A stretch of 64,000 bases of DNA from Paraburkholderia tuberum STM678 (GCF_902833905.1 NZ_CADFGP010000008.1:164107-228106); one strand, 5' to 3'; numbered from the stretch's first letter, positions 39,535-48,314 are shown. Notes: generated from the sequence alone by a model not told the origin. Program-made: numbers and translations.

Positions 39535-39735
39535 CTACATCGCGTCGATTCGGCGCTCCGCGTCGAAACGAGCCTCTTCGATCGCAAGATCCTGACTTCT
39601 TGCAGGCGTCTCTTGGTTTCTCCAGTAGACGGGGGGCTTAGTCATCGTATATGCCCAGTTCCACCTTCCGTCCCTCTGCTCGGTCACATACACGCTCTAG
39701 TTGACTTCCTTATACGTGAAGTTGTGGTTCGACAT
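39535..39735 (-). pseudogene. Small phage gene interrupted by an amber codon
   Basis: The minus strand reads MSNHNFTYKEVN, then TAG at 39697-39699, then in the same frame SVYVTEQRDGRWNWAYTM and PARSQDLAIEEARFDAERR to a stop at 39535. The second half has the DGRWNW-type pattern and acidic helical end of small phage proteins of about 65 residues. A single-base change would restore it. Readthrough or an internal GTG start are possible alternatives. Confidence 0.6.
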
Positions 39736-39777
39736 GAAGGTCTCATTCTGGGCTTTCGAAAAATCGTAGGACGCTGG

Positions 39778-39996
39778 CTAAGCGCGGTTCGCATCGCACC
39801 ATTGGATCGACCATCGCTCAGCAGCTTCAATTGCATCCGCGTCGGAAGGATAGTCTCCAAGGTCGCCCGAATACTTCACCTCGAACTTATCACCGTCCAC
39901 CGAGGCGCGCCGGTAGATCTTCGCGCGGGCGTAGTAGCGGCCGCCTTCATCCAGCGGCGACGCATCGATGTGAAACTGCCTATAGTCGAACTGCAT
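39778..39996 (-). CDS. Hypothetical protein, 72 residues
   Basis: Reads MQFDYRQFHIDASPLDEGGR, then YYARAKIYRRASVDGDKFEV. Beta-rich, similar in type to the interrupted gene next to it; likely a family of small adaptor proteins of the early region. No named family. Confidence 0.65.
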   Translation of the reverse strand: MQFDYRQFHIDASPLDEGGRYYARAKIYRRASVDGDKFEVKYSGDLGDYPSDADAIEAAERWSIQWCDANRA

Positions 39997-40017
39997 GATC
40001 GCCTCAGAATAGGTGCC

Positions 40018-40191
40018 TTACTCGTAGTCTCGCTGGACAAGCTGCGGCTGCCCGGCCACATCTGGACCGATGTTCACCAACTTGTTCCGGTAGTCGCAGC
40101 CGGGGCAGATGAAAAAAAATCCTTCCTCATCGATTTGGGGCTCGATCTCACCGAGGGCAAACCGAACATTGCAGTTTCGACAGGTCCACAT
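40018..40191 (-). CDS. Small zinc-ribbon protein
   Basis: A 57-residue protein, MWTCRNCNVRFALGEIEPQI, then EEGFFFICPGCDYRN. Two CxxC pairs would bind one zinc. The ATG has GGAG seven bases upstream. It is divergent from the DUF1643 gene, with the two ribosome sites inside a shared hairpin. Confidence 0.72.
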   Translation of the reverse strand: MWTCRNCNVRFALGEIEPQIDEEGFFFICPGCDYRNKLVNIGPDVAGQPQLVQRDYE

Positions 40192-40226
40192 GTCGGCACT
40201 CCGTCTGTATACGGAGAAATCCTAGC

Positions 40227-40697
40227 ATGAGCGCGATCATTAGCGAATGCGGCAAGTACCGCTACCTCCTGACCCGCGCGGCCGACTCGATGTGTCCAAT
40301 GAAGTCGACCGCGTTGTTCTTGATGCTCAACCCGAGCACCGCAGATGCCAGTCTCGACGATCCTACTATTCGGCGCTGCCGCGGCTTCGCCAAGCTGTGG
40401 GATTGCAACGGCTTGGCCGTCGCGAACCTCTATGCGTTGCGCTCGACAGACCCGGCCGCATTGTGGGCGCATCCCGACCCGGTCGGCCCCGACAACGACG
40501 ACTATCTGTGGAACTTCGCCCGCGAGTGCGGCGACGTTGTGTGTGCATGGGGCTCGAATGCGAAGCCGGATCGGTCCACACGTGTCGCCAGCATCCTGAA
40601 AGACGCGGGCGCACGTCTCTGGTGTCTCGACGGATCGCCGCGTCATCCCCTTTACGTGCGCGCTGACCAGCCGCTTATCGAATGGAACCAACCATGA
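40227..40697 (+). CDS. DUF1643 family protein
   Basis: A 156-residue protein with the DUF1643 motifs: FLMLNPSTADASLDDPTIRR, CRGFAKLWDCNGLAVANLYA, and VVCAWGSNA. Function is unknown; the family occurs in phages and mobile elements. Ribosome site GGAGAAA. Its stop overlaps the next start by ATGA. Confidence 0.9.
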   Translation: MSAIISECGKYRYLLTRAADSMCPMKSTALFLMLNPSTADASLDDPTIRRCRGFAKLWDCNGLAVANLYALRSTDPAALWAHPDPVGPDNDDYLWNFARECGDVVCAWGSNAKPDRSTRVASILKDAGARLWCLDGSPRHPLYVRADQPLIEWNQP

Positions 40698-41353
40698 CCC
40701 CACCCCAAGACAGCGCGCAAGCGATGAGCGACGAACTGAAGTCGTGCCCGTTCTGCGGCGGCGCGGCGGATACGAATCTCTCGATGCGAGAGCCTTTTAT
40801 CCTTTGCAAGGGCTGTCACACGTCTTCGCCACTTTGCCCGACGCTGAATGACGCCAAAGCCGCATGGAACCGCCGCGACGCTGCAAGCGCTCAGGCGACT
40901 GGGCAGGCGATGGCGGATGGTTTGGCGCGAGTCCCGCAGAATCCTACCGCTGAGATGGTCAAGGCAGGCGGGCGGGCGCGCATTGATCACTTCAATCGCA
41001 ACGGCACGACATTGACTCCAAAGGACGCAAACCGGGTAGCCGAAGCGATTTATCGCGCGATGATTGACGTCGCGCCTGCCATCCCACCCCAGGATGCAGC
41101 GCAGATCAGGGATGCGGACGACTCTGACCTCTTCACGCTGCTATGCGAGATCCGCGCGGCTTGCGGAGATAACGGAGGACGCGAGAGGGATGAGCTTGTG
41201 GGATTCATTGGCGAGGTTCGCAGGGATGCGGAGCGGTATCGAGCGTTCTTCGACTCCGGCCTACCGATCTGCTTTTGCGGTGTCGACTATTACGACAAGG
41301 CGAGTCTCGACGCTGCTATCGCGGCATCCGCAGAGAAGGGAGATAAGGCGTGA
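40694..41353 (+). CDS. Lar-like zinc-ribbon protein
   Basis: A 219-residue protein starting MTPPQDSAQAMSDELKSCPF. The CPFCGGAADTNLSMREPFIL and CKGCHTSSPLCPTLNDAKAA segments are those of the Lar restriction-alleviation family. The second part is a helical region (FTLLCEIRAACGDNGGRERD) joined by the same PPQDxAQIRDA linker seen at 38571-39110. A role in easing type I restriction is inferred from the family. Confidence 0.72.
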   Translation: MTPPQDSAQAMSDELKSCPFCGGAADTNLSMREPFILCKGCHTSSPLCPTLNDAKAAWNRRDAASAQATGQAMADGLARVPQNPTAEMVKAGGRARIDHFNRNGTTLTPKDANRVAEAIYRAMIDVAPAIPPQDAAQIRDADDSDLFTLLCEIRAACGDNGGRERDELVGFIGEVRRDAERYRAFFDSGLPICFCGVDYYDKASLDAAIAASAEKGDKA

Positions 41354-41381
41354 CTCGACGAGCCAGCTTCGCGCGGACGTG

Positions 41382-41870
41382 CTATTTCAATAACCCAACG
41401 CCGATCTTGATCAGGAATGCTAGGACGTCGGGAGTTGCATCCTTGATGGCGTCCCATATTGGCGAATTTTTAACTGCGGCCTCCCGTGCTTGGTCATTTG
41501 CAGGCGCGGTCTGTATGGCCTTCAAGGCCTCGAGGATCTGTTCGTCGGTTACCCCAGGTGGCAACTTTGCCTTTAGTTCGGGAATCGCTTGCCTGTCCCG
41601 TATCTCGACGGCTGTATCGACGTGGTTCATGGCGGTATTTTGGATATTCAGCTGGACGTTGCTGTCTCCTGGAACTGTGACGGCCTTGCCGACGTTCGTA
41701 AAACTGCTACCGCTGATATTGATGGTCGGTGCCTGCACACCCGCCTTTTGCTCGCTCATCTTTTGCCTCTCAGTGAAGAAGATTGATACCAATCCGGAAA
41801 TCAGAACGCCACCCACGAGCAGTGCAAGAAACCGGGAAGACTTGTTTCTCCAGTATCCAAATCGCGACAT
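41382..41870 (-). CDS. Membrane-anchored hypothetical protein
   Basis: A 162-residue protein (MSRFGYWRNKSSRFLALLVG, one membrane helix about residues 15-33) followed by a soluble part (APTINISGSSFTNVGKAVTV) and a helical C-terminus with a last hydrophobic stretch (DVLAFLIKIGVGLLK). I chose ATG 41870, with GAGGT upstream. It is divergent from a broken gene and could be a lysogenic-conversion product. Confidence 0.65.
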   Translation of the reverse strand: MSRFGYWRNKSSRFLALLVGGVLISGLVSIFFTERQKMSEQKAGVQAPTINISGSSFTNVGKAVTVPGDSNVQLNIQNTAMNHVDTAVEIRDRQAIPELKAKLPPGVTDEQILEALKAIQTAPANDQAREAAVKNSPIWDAIKDATPDVLAFLIKIGVGLLK

Positions 41871-41903
41871 ATCGACCTCAATCGTAGCGGAGGAAGCCAT
41901 AGC

Positions 41904-41966
41904 ATGAGCGAGAACAGCAAAATTGAGTGGACGGATCATACGTTTAATCCGTGGGAAGGATGCCAG
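41904..41966 (+). pseudogene. Truncated phage Gp37/Gp68 (DUF5131) gene start
   Basis: The frame starts with GGAGGAA upstream and reads MSENSKIEWTDHTFNPWEGC, the exact N-terminal pattern of Gp37/Gp68-type DUF5131 proteins, which should continue for about 250 residues with a CxxCYAE motif. Here the homology ends after residue 20 where an opposed gene begins. A deletion has joined the two. No full-length copy is present. Confidence 0.75.
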
Positions 41967-41973
41967 ATGCCTG

Positions 41974-42198
41974 TCAGTGCTGCCCGGCGTTCAGCAGCAT
42001 CCATGTCTGCCGGCCGGGCGGGCCAGCGAGAATTCGTGCAAATACGCCGCCGCATTGCAGGCAGGTGTAGTGCGCCTCTGCTCGCGCGTCCTTCACAGCG
42101 CCCGCACCGTTGAGCGTCAGCGCTTCATGTGGCTCGGCGGTGGCCGGCTGCCCGTAGAGGTCCGCGCACGGTCCGCAAGGTTGAATCCAGAGGTGCAT
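41974..42198 (-). CDS. Small zinc-ribbon protein
   Basis: A 74-residue protein starting MHLWIQPCGPCADLYGQPAT, then EAHYTCLQCGGVFARILAGP. Two CxxC motifs indicate a zinc ribbon. It is complete and ends a few bases from the truncated Gp37/Gp68 frame on the other strand. Function unknown. Confidence 0.65.
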   Translation of the reverse strand: MHLWIQPCGPCADLYGQPATAEPHEALTLNGAGAVKDARAEAHYTCLQCGGVFARILAGPPGRQTWMLLNAGQH

Positions 42199-42218
42199 GA
42201 GCTGCGTTCCAAAGGTGA

Positions 42219-42506
42219 ATGATGAAAATTGTATTCGATCAAATCGTACAGTTCGAAGCTTGCCGCGCCGCTGAAGCGTGGTGCGGCGATCGCGGCATTG
42301 CGGTCGGCCGCATGGAGCGTGGCCAGCCGCGCGGGCTGCTGCGCGGCCCATATGACATTGCGAAGTGGCACAACCTGTCCGGTCCCGAACGGCGCGAGCT
42401 CGACGGCACAATGACCGGCGACATGCGGCATGGCCCGGTCGTGATCGAGTTGAAGGGCGAGGAAGCGGATTACCCGCTCATTTCCGAGGAGGCGCACGAT
42501 GACTGA
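42219..42506 (+). CDS. Hypothetical protein ahead of DUF4224
   Basis: A 95-residue protein (MMKIVFDQIVQFEACRAAEA, then YDIAKWHNLSGPERRELDG). Overlaps the DUF4224 gene by 8 bases, so it belongs to the int operon. The acidic C-terminus and the segment AKWHNLSGPERRELDG look like a DNA-mimic or small regulatory protein; no family recognised. Confidence 0.65.
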   Translation: MMKIVFDQIVQFEACRAAEAWCGDRGIAVGRMERGQPRGLLRGPYDIAKWHNLSGPERRELDGTMTGDMRHGPVVIELKGEEADYPLISEEAHDD

Positions 42507-42735
42507 TACGTTTCTGTCCCCGGAGGAAGTCGCTGAGCTGACTGGCGTGCGGGTCGGTCGACGCGGGAAAACCCGCGAGGAACTGCAGGTCGCATGGCTG
42601 CGTACGTCTGGCATCCCGTTCTGGGAGAATGCGCGCGGGCGGCCGATCATTGCTCGCGCCGCGATCGAAGGCCGCATCGCACGCGACGATCTGCCAAAGA
42701 AGAAATGGCAGCCCAAGATGATGATGGCTGGTTAA
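42499..42735 (+). CDS. DUF4224 protein (likely excisionase)
   Basis: A 78-residue basic protein, MTDTFLSPEEVAELTGVRVG, with an HTH-like start followed by a beta wing and a lysine-rich end (DLPKKKWQPKMMMAG). DUF4224 proteins sit directly upstream of tyrosine integrases and are taken to be directionality factors. Only 4 bases separate it from the integrase. Confidence 0.88.
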   Translation: MTDTFLSPEEVAELTGVRVGRRGKTREELQVAWLRTSGIPFWENARGRPIIARAAIEGRIARDDLPKKKWQPKMMMAG

Positions 42736-42739
42736 AGAC

Positions 42740-43810
42740 ATGGGACGAAAGCCCACCCGAAACAAAAACCTACCGCCACGAATGCGAGCCCGCCACCGCG
42801 GGAAGGTCACGTACTACTACTATGACCTGGGCGGCAAGCCACGGCGCGAAGAGTCGCTGGGTACCGATTTCGTGCTGGCGGTGAAGCGCTGGTCAGAAAT
42901 CGAGCAGGAACAGATACCGACAGCGTTCGTTCCCACGCTCAAAGCCGCCTTTGACGCGTACATCCGCGACATCATCCCCGGAAAAGCCGCCAGCAGTCAG
43001 GGCGCCAATCTCGTGCAGATTGGCCTGCTGAAAGAGTTTTTTGGCGACGACGCGCCGCTCGATGAAATCGAGCCTGTACATATCAAGCAGTACATGTATT
43101 GGCGTCACAAGAAAACAGTCGAATGGTACAAATCGAAGAACCGCGTTGTGCCGGCAAATGCCGGTCACGTTCGCGCGAACCGCGATATTGAGGTGCTCAG
43201 CCACGCGTTCAATTTCGCGCGCGAGATCGGGCTGACGAAGGCCGCAAATCCCTGTCTCGGCGTTAAAAAGAACGTCGAGACAGGGCGTGACGTCTATGTC
43301 GAGGATGAGATATTCACAAGGGTGTACGAAAAGGCCGACGTACCCACGCGCGATGCAATGGATCTGGCATACCTCACTGGGCAGCGACCGCAGGACACAC
43401 TGCTGTACGACGAGCGGGATATTCGCGACAATTTCCTGAATATCGATCAGGGGAAGACTGGCAAGAAACTTCGCATGGAGATGTCCGGCGAACTGAAAGC
43501 CGTGATCGATCGCATCCGTCGGCGCAAGGCGGGGTACAAGGTGGTGAGTACCGCGCTGGTCGTCAATGAGAAGGGCCAGCGGATGCTACTGGACACGCTG
43601 CAGCGACGCTTTCGTGAAGCACGCCGCGCTGCCGGCGTAGCCGATAAGGATTTCCAGTTTAGGGATTTGCGGGCGAAGGCCGGCACAGACAAAACTGACA
43701 GCTCCGGCGATATCCGACAGGCCCAAAAGCAACTCGGCCACACGTCAGTTGCGATGACGGAACACTACGTGCGCAACCGCCGGGGCGACAAGGTCAAGCC
43801 AACGCGATAG
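42740..43810 (+). CDS. int: Tyrosine recombinase (prophage integrase)
   Basis: A 356-residue integrase. The N-terminal arm-binding region is basic; the core-binding domain spans about residues 65-165. Catalytic residues: Arg216 (TGQRPQDT), Arg311 in FRDLRAKAGT with Arg308 in place of the usual His, His334 (LGHTSVAMTEHY) and nucleophile Tyr343. It points at selC, 940 bases away, with a DUF3800 gene between. The RDLR variant occurs in a known branch of phage integrases, so it is probably active. Confidence 0.95.
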   Translation: MGRKPTRNKNLPPRMRARHRGKVTYYYYDLGGKPRREESLGTDFVLAVKRWSEIEQEQIPTAFVPTLKAAFDAYIRDIIPGKAASSQGANLVQIGLLKEFFGDDAPLDEIEPVHIKQYMYWRHKKTVEWYKSKNRVVPANAGHVRANRDIEVLSHAFNFAREIGLTKAANPCLGVKKNVETGRDVYVEDEIFTRVYEKADVPTRDAMDLAYLTGQRPQDTLLYDERDIRDNFLNIDQGKTGKKLRMEMSGELKAVIDRIRRRKAGYKVVSTALVVNEKGQRMLLDTLQRRFREARRAAGVADKDFQFRDLRAKAGTDKTDSSGDIRQAQKQLGHTSVAMTEHYVRNRRGDKVKPTR

Positions 43811-43817
43811 ATAGCGG

Positions 43818-44477
43818 TTACGGAAGGTCACCGAAAAAGAGGCGGCGCTGATGGATGTGGGGATTCGCAGCACGGTAAGCCGTTCCATTCCCGAACTCGT
43901 AGTGCGACCACACGATGCCCGCGAGGATATCGACGAACTGAAGCGGCAGGCAGTCCTTGCTTTCCCATGGCGTGGTCTGCAGGAACGTATCTCCCAGCGC
44001 TGCAAGCTCGGTCGCTAGATAATCATGTAGCCCGTGTTTGAGGTCAATCTTGATTGATCGGGCATCAGGGATGAACGAAACGCGATCGTGCCGGCTCATG
44101 ATCTCCAGCAGCAAGCACTTGACCATGAAGTTGTACAGCCCATTGGGATGTCGACGGAACCCGCCACCAACATTCTCCTTGCGGACCGTGATCGCGACGA
44201 ATTGGATATCAGGATGCCGCTGCCGGATGTCGTCAAGAGCCCGGGCAAAACGCTCCCGCTCGCCGCTTTTCAATGCTACCGATTTCAGTTCATTTGACGT
44301 GCAGCGACCACGTTTTTTATACATGCCTCGAACAACGCGGCTTAGTACTGGCTCACATCCGTCCGGAATGATCGCGGCCGCAAGGGTGCAGTAGCGGCTT
44401 GATCCGCCTCGCAAATACGGTTCGTCTAGCCGCCAGCCAAGGCAGCCGCTTTCGTCGAGATAGATCGTTGCTGCCAC
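43818..44477 (-). CDS. DUF3800 protein (cargo gene)
   Basis: A 219-residue protein with an RNase H-like core pattern: YLDESGCLGW at the start (an Asp-Glu pair), KSVALKSGERERFARALDDI, and LQFVDILAGIVWSHYEFGNG with a final Asp. DUF3800 proteins are common near prophage ends and in defence islands. The start is a GTG at 44477 with GGTGG upstream. The nearest promoter is unclear because a strong terminator lies 20 bases upstream. Confidence 0.88.
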   Translation of the reverse strand: MAATIYLDESGCLGWRLDEPYLRGGSSRYCTLAAAIIPDGCEPVLSRVVRGMYKKRGRCTSNELKSVALKSGERERFARALDDIRQRHPDIQFVAITVRKENVGGGFRRHPNGLYNFMVKCLLLEIMSRHDRVSFIPDARSIKIDLKHGLHDYLATELAALGDTFLQTTPWESKDCLPLQFVDILAGIVWSHYEFGNGTAYRAANPHIHQRRLFFGDLP

Positions 44478-44497
44478 GCCGTTACCACCGGTAAAAA

Positions 44498-44524
44498 AAT
44501 AGCCTCCCTTTTTGGGAGGCTATT
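44498..44524 (-). terminator. Strong terminator between selC and the prophage
   Basis: Perfect inverted repeat AATAGCCTCCC / GGGAGGCTATT with a 5-base loop, followed by seven T residues on the minus strand. It would stop transcripts coming from the selC side before they reach the DUF3800 gene. Confidence 0.85.
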
Positions 44525-44795
44525 CAGAATGCTGCGATACCCGGACCTGACGTACTGACTCTAGTACGCTTACGATTGCGTGCGCCGATTTGTCGCAGGC
44601 GACCCGGGCATATTTAAATCGCTGCGCCGCTACAGAAACCATTATGGTTGTTACAAGCAAAGCTTGCAAGCAGTTTTGCGGAACAGGCTTGATTTTGCGG
44701 AAATAATATCGGGCAAAAAACAGATGCCGAAATCCCGCAAAGCCTTGTGGCGGAAGGCAGCCGGAGTCGAACCGACCCGAGAGCGTCTGACGCCC
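44525..44795. other. Phage-host junction (attachment region)
   Basis: About 220 bases without genes end at the 3' end of selC. The att core is expected within the tRNA 3' part (44748 to about 44795), because integration at tRNA genes restores their 3' end. The last 220 bases contain no gene. The matching repeat at the other prophage end is outside the window. Confidence 0.6.
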
Positions 44796-44843
44796 CCAAC
44801 TGGGTTTGAAGCCCAGCCGCACCACCGGATACGAATGCCTTCC
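44748..44843 (-). tRNA. selC: tRNA-Sec (anticodon UCA)
   Basis: 96 bases with the features of selenocysteine tRNA: 8-bp acceptor stem (GGAAGGCA with TGCCTTCC), discriminator G and encoded CCA, anticodon TCA in CTTCAAA, long variable arm. Located directly after selB on the same strand, and serving as the prophage integration site. The tRNA is intact, so the phage must restore its 3' end. Confidence 0.97.
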
Positions 44844-44892
44844 TACGGTGATTGAATGACGCGAGCCCGATAGAAACAGACCGCCAGCCAGA

Positions 44893-46806
44893 TCAGGGCA
44901 GATCGAGCCAGCTGCTATCCGTGCGCACGAGGTGCAGGCCACGGTGGAAGCGAGTATACCCAACCCGGTCGAAGAACTCCAAAAGCTGGATCGCGCGTTT
45001 TCGGCCGAGCCCGGTCGCGTCGCGAAACGGCGCGGCCGCCACGGTGCCGCCGTTCTTGTGCGCCTCCGCCGCCGCGATCGACGCAAGTTCGCGAATCACC
45101 TGCTGGTGGTAGAACAGGTCATGCACGACCTGGAACAGCTCGCCCTGACGCGCGAGCTTGCGCAGCAACTGACGCACGCGCTCCTCCGGCACACCGTGCG
45201 CGTTCGCGAGCTCGCGCACCCACGGCGGATCGAAACGCCCCGCCTCGATCTCGGGCAGCAGCGTCGCGGCAAGCGCCTGATCGGCGGCGTCGAGCGTCAC
45301 GGCGTGGCCGGGCAAATGCAGCCACGGTCCGAGTCTGACGAGCTCGCCACGCGCCGCCGCATCGTCGACCAGCGCGCGCCACAGCGCGTCGTCGACCAGT
45401 GGCGCCGCGATGCGCCGCAAGCGCGACACGTCCGGGCCGAGTTCGTCGGGCGAATGCTCGTGATATTGCGCGAGCGCACTCGTCAGGCGCCCCTCGAGCG
45501 TGTGCCATGTCGCGTCCGCGACCAGCAGCGCGTCATGGCCCGGCAGTTCGATCGTGCGTGTCGCGGCGGGCAACGCGAGCGCGGCTGCCGGCATCCCCGT
45601 GAGGCGCTCCAGCAACGCCCGCGACAAACCGTGCGGCGCGCGCGCGAACAGCGCGTCGAGTGAGCCGGTGTCGAGCAGCGACTGCATCGCGTCGAGCCAG
45701 CCGAAGCGCTCCGGCGAGCGCCGCTTGCGCGCCGGAGCGAACGCATCGAGCACGTGCCCGCCGCCCACCGTGCGATTGGCCTGAGCGTTACGCACGACGA
45801 AGCGATCGCCCGGCACCGTGCACAGCGGCAGCTCGAACACGAGTTGCACGCGCGCGCGCTGACCGGGCGCGAGCGTGTCGCCTTCGAGCAGCGCGACATG
45901 CGCAACCTGATGCTGCGTGCCGAGATGCACGTGCAGCGGTTCCCAATGTTCGAGCGCGTGCGGCGCGTCGGCGAGCAGCGTCAACGCGACGTCGATGCGC
46001 TCGCTCGCTTGCGACAGTCGCGGATCGACGATCCAGTCGCCGCGCTCGATCGCACTCTTCTCGATGGCCGCCAGATTCAGCGCGCAACGCTGGCCGGCGC
46101 GACCGGTTTCGGCGGGGCGATTCTGCGCGTGGATGCTGCGCACGCGCACCGATTCGTTTTTCGGCGCGAGCAGCATCGTGTCGCCGACGCTCACGCTGCC
46201 CGCCACCACGGTCCCGGTGACGATCGTGCCCTGCCCCGCGAGCGTGAACACGCGATCGACGGCGAGGCGGAACAGGCCGTCGTCGCGCTTCATGCGCCAT
46301 GCGGCGGCCTGCTCGCGCAGATGCGCGTTCAGCGCGGCGACGCCCGCATCGCCCGCGCGCGTCGCGCAGGTATCGAATACCGGCGCGTCGCGCAGCACGC
46401 TGCCAGCGACGAACACACTCACTTCATCGCGCACTTCGCGCAGGCGCTCGTCGTCGACGCGATCCACTTTCGTCAACGCGATTGCGCCGCGCCGGATGCC
46501 GAGCAGTTCGACGATCGCCAGATGTTCGCGCGTTTGCGGCATCACGCCGTCATCGGCGGCGATTACGAGCAGCGCGAAGTCGATGCCGCTCGCGCCCGCG
46601 GTCATCGTATGCACGAGCTTTTCGTGGCCCGGCACGTCGATCAGACCGAGCACGTCGCCATTGTCGAGCGGCACGTACGCGTAGCCGAGCTCGATAGAAA
46701 TGCCGCGCGCTTTTTCTTCCTTGAGCCGGTCCGTGTCGACGCCGGTGAGTGCCTTCACGAGGCTCGTTTTGCCGTGGTCGATATGCCCAGCAGTACCGAC
46801 GATCAT
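44893..46806 (-). CDS. selB: Selenocysteine-specific elongation factor SelB
   Basis: A 637-residue GTPase: [17 protein letters not shown] (G1), [18 protein letters not shown] (G3), ALTKVD (G4), followed by EF-Tu-like domains and a C-terminal winged-helix array (the last visible part [20 protein letters not shown]) that binds the SECIS RNA. It delivers Sec-tRNA to UGA in fdoG. Start ATG at 46806, 13 bases after selA. Length is normal for the family. Confidence 0.97.
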   Translation of the reverse strand: MIVGTAGHIDHGKTSLVKALTGVDTDRLKEEKARGISIELGYAYVPLDNGDVLGLIDVPGHEKLVHTMTAGASGIDFALLVIAADDGVMPQTREHLAIVELLGIRRGAIALTKVDRVDDERLREVRDEVSVFVAGSVLRDAPVFDTCATRAGDAGVAALNAHLREQAAAWRMKRDDGLFRLAVDRVFTLAGQGTIVTGTVVAGSVSVGDTMLLAPKNESVRVRSIHAQNRPAETGRAGQRCALNLAAIEKSAIERGDWIVDPRLSQASERIDVALTLLADAPHALEHWEPLHVHLGTQHQVAHVALLEGDTLAPGQRARVQLVFELPLCTVPGDRFVVRNAQANRTVGGGHVLDAFAPARKRRSPERFGWLDAMQSLLDTGSLDALFARAPHGLSRALLERLTGMPAAALALPAATRTIELPGHDALLVADATWHTLEGRLTSALAQYHEHSPDELGPDVSRLRRIAAPLVDDALWRALVDDAAARGELVRLGPWLHLPGHAVTLDAADQALAATLLPEIEAGRFDPPWVRELANAHGVPEERVRQLLRKLARQGELFQVVHDLFYHQQVIRELASIAAAEAHKNGGTVAAAPFRDATGLGRKRAIQLLEFFDRVGYTRFHRGLHLVRTDSSWLDLP

Positions 46807-46819
46807 GCGTGCCCGTCCT

Positions 46820-48274
46820 TCAGTTGCTTTTCGGTTGCGCGATCAGCTGTGCGATCAATTGCGCTTCGTCGGCGGCTTCGAGGCAGCGCAGATCGAGCCG
46901 CAACGCGTCGTCCGCGATCCGGCCGAGCACCGGCCGCACCATCTCGCGCAACTGCTTTTCGAGCGCGAGCAGATGACGGCCGCCGCGCTTGCCGTCGCTC
47001 ATCCTGATGACGAGGCCATAGCTCGGCAGCACGTCGACGGGCAATGCGCCGCTGCCGATCTGGCTGAACATCGGCTCCGCGGCCACGCTGTAGCGCGCGT
47101 CGATCGCCTGCTGTAGCGCCGGTAACACGCGCTGCGCGGCGCCGTGAATATCTTCGGCGGGCCGCGTGAGGAGCCGTAGCGTGGTCAGCCGCTCCGTCAA
47201 CTTCTCCGGCGCGCGATACAGCTGGAGCACAGGCTCCAACGCCGCGAGTGTCAGCTTGCCGACCCGCAGTGCGCGCTTCAGCGGATGCTTCTTGATCTTC
47301 GCGATCAGATCGCGCCGCCCGACGATCAACCCGGCCTGCGGGCCGCCGAGCAGCTTGTCGCCGCTGAACGTGACCAGATCGGCGCCGGCCGCGACGGTCT
47401 CGCGCACCGTCGGCTCGCGCGGCAAGCCCCATTCGGCGAGATCGACGAGCGTGCCGCTGCCGAGATCGACGGCGACCGCAAGCCCGCGCGCGTGCGCGAG
47501 CGGCGCGATCTCTTCGATGCCGACTTCCTTCGTGAAGCCACTGATCGCATAGTTGCTCGCGTGGATTTTCATCAGCAGCGCGGTACGCGCGTTGATCGCC
47601 TGTTCATAGTCCTTCAGATGGGTGCGGTTCGTCGTGCCGACTTCGCGCAGCTTCGCGCCCGCGCGGCTCATGATGTCGGGAATGCGAAACGCGCCGCCGA
47701 TTTCGACGAGTTCGCCGCGCGACACCACCACTTCCTTCTTCGCCGCGAGCGCGGAGAGCGTGAGCAGCACCGCGGCGGCGTTGTTGTTGACGATGGTCGC
47801 CGCTTCGGCTCCGGTCAGCTCGCAGATCAGATCGTCGATCAGATCGTCGCGGTCGCCGCGCGTGCCGGTGGCGAGATCGAACTCGAGGTTGGCCGGTTGC
47901 GTGAGCGCGCTCATCACCGCGCGCACCGACTCATCGGGCAGCAGCGCGCGGCCGAGGTTCGTGTGCAACACGGTGCCGGTCAGATTGAACACGCTGCGCA
48001 GCCGCGACGCGTTACGCGCGAGCAGCGCCGCGGCGACCGTCGCATGCAGCTGCGCGGTATCGAGCGCGCTCACCGCCGGGTTGGCCGCCGCATCGCCCGA
48101 TTGCGCGCTGATGCGCCACGCATCGAGCGCGTCGCGCAGCGCGTTGAGTACCTGGGTGCGGCCGTATGCGCCGATGAGCGGCACGAACTCTTCCGACGCC
48201 AACACCTTGTCCACCGACGGCACGCGCGCCATCAGCGCGCGCAATGCCGAGCTGCTCACATCGCTCACGAGCAA
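46820..48274 (-). CDS. selA: L-seryl-tRNA(Sec) selenium transferase SelA
   Basis: A 484-residue PLP enzyme converting Ser-tRNA(Sec) to Sec-tRNA(Sec) using selenophosphate. The start has [20 protein letters not shown], the N-terminal domain; the middle has [17 protein letters not shown] and [20 protein letters not shown]; the PLP lysine lies in [19 protein letters not shown]. Ends directly before selB. The order selA-selB-selC supports a joint unit. Confidence 0.97.
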   Translation of the reverse strand: MLVSDVSSSALRALMARVPSVDKVLASEEFVPLIGAYGRTQVLNALRDALDAWRISAQSGDAAANPAVSALDTAQLHATVAAALLARNASRLRSVFNLTGTVLHTNLGRALLPDESVRAVMSALTQPANLEFDLATGTRGDRDDLIDDLICELTGAEAATIVNNNAAAVLLTLSALAAKKEVVVSRGELVEIGGAFRIPDIMSRAGAKLREVGTTNRTHLKDYEQAINARTALLMKIHASNYAISGFTKEVGIEEIAPLAHARGLAVAVDLGSGTLVDLAEWGLPREPTVRETVAAGADLVTFSGDKLLGGPQAGLIVGRRDLIAKIKKHPLKRALRVGKLTLAALEPVLQLYRAPEKLTERLTTLRLLTRPAEDIHGAAQRVLPALQQAIDARYSVAAEPMFSQIGSGALPVDVLPSYGLVIRMSDGKRGGRHLLALEKQLREMVRPVLGRIADDALRLDLRCLEAADEAQLIAQLIAQPKSN

Positions 48275-48314
48275 TCCTTATGTCGTTTTGAACTTGGCTC
48301 CGGTCAGGTCGCCG

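Larger units (their letters stand above)
1..44795. mobile_element. Prophage integrated at selC (left end outside window)
   Basis: A continuous phage genome with late genes on the minus strand up to about 23 kb, early and regulatory genes at 23-36 kb, small accessory genes, and an integrase facing the 3' end of the selenocysteine tRNA gene. The head genes follow the lambda order and the tail genes the Mu order, so this is a chimeric temperate myovirus. The right boundary is inferred from the position of the integrase and selC; the second attachment site and any lysis genes are not in the window. Most structural genes look intact, so the element could be functional, but this cannot be proven here. 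Confidence 0.93.

Noticed and set aside
40074..40703. A 209-codon minus frame opposite DUF1643
   Set aside because: Opposite to a recognised gene; the real minus gene there is the small zinc ribbon.
45754..47007. A 417-codon plus-strand frame across selB and selA
   Set aside because: Shadow of selB; no domain and no ribosome site.
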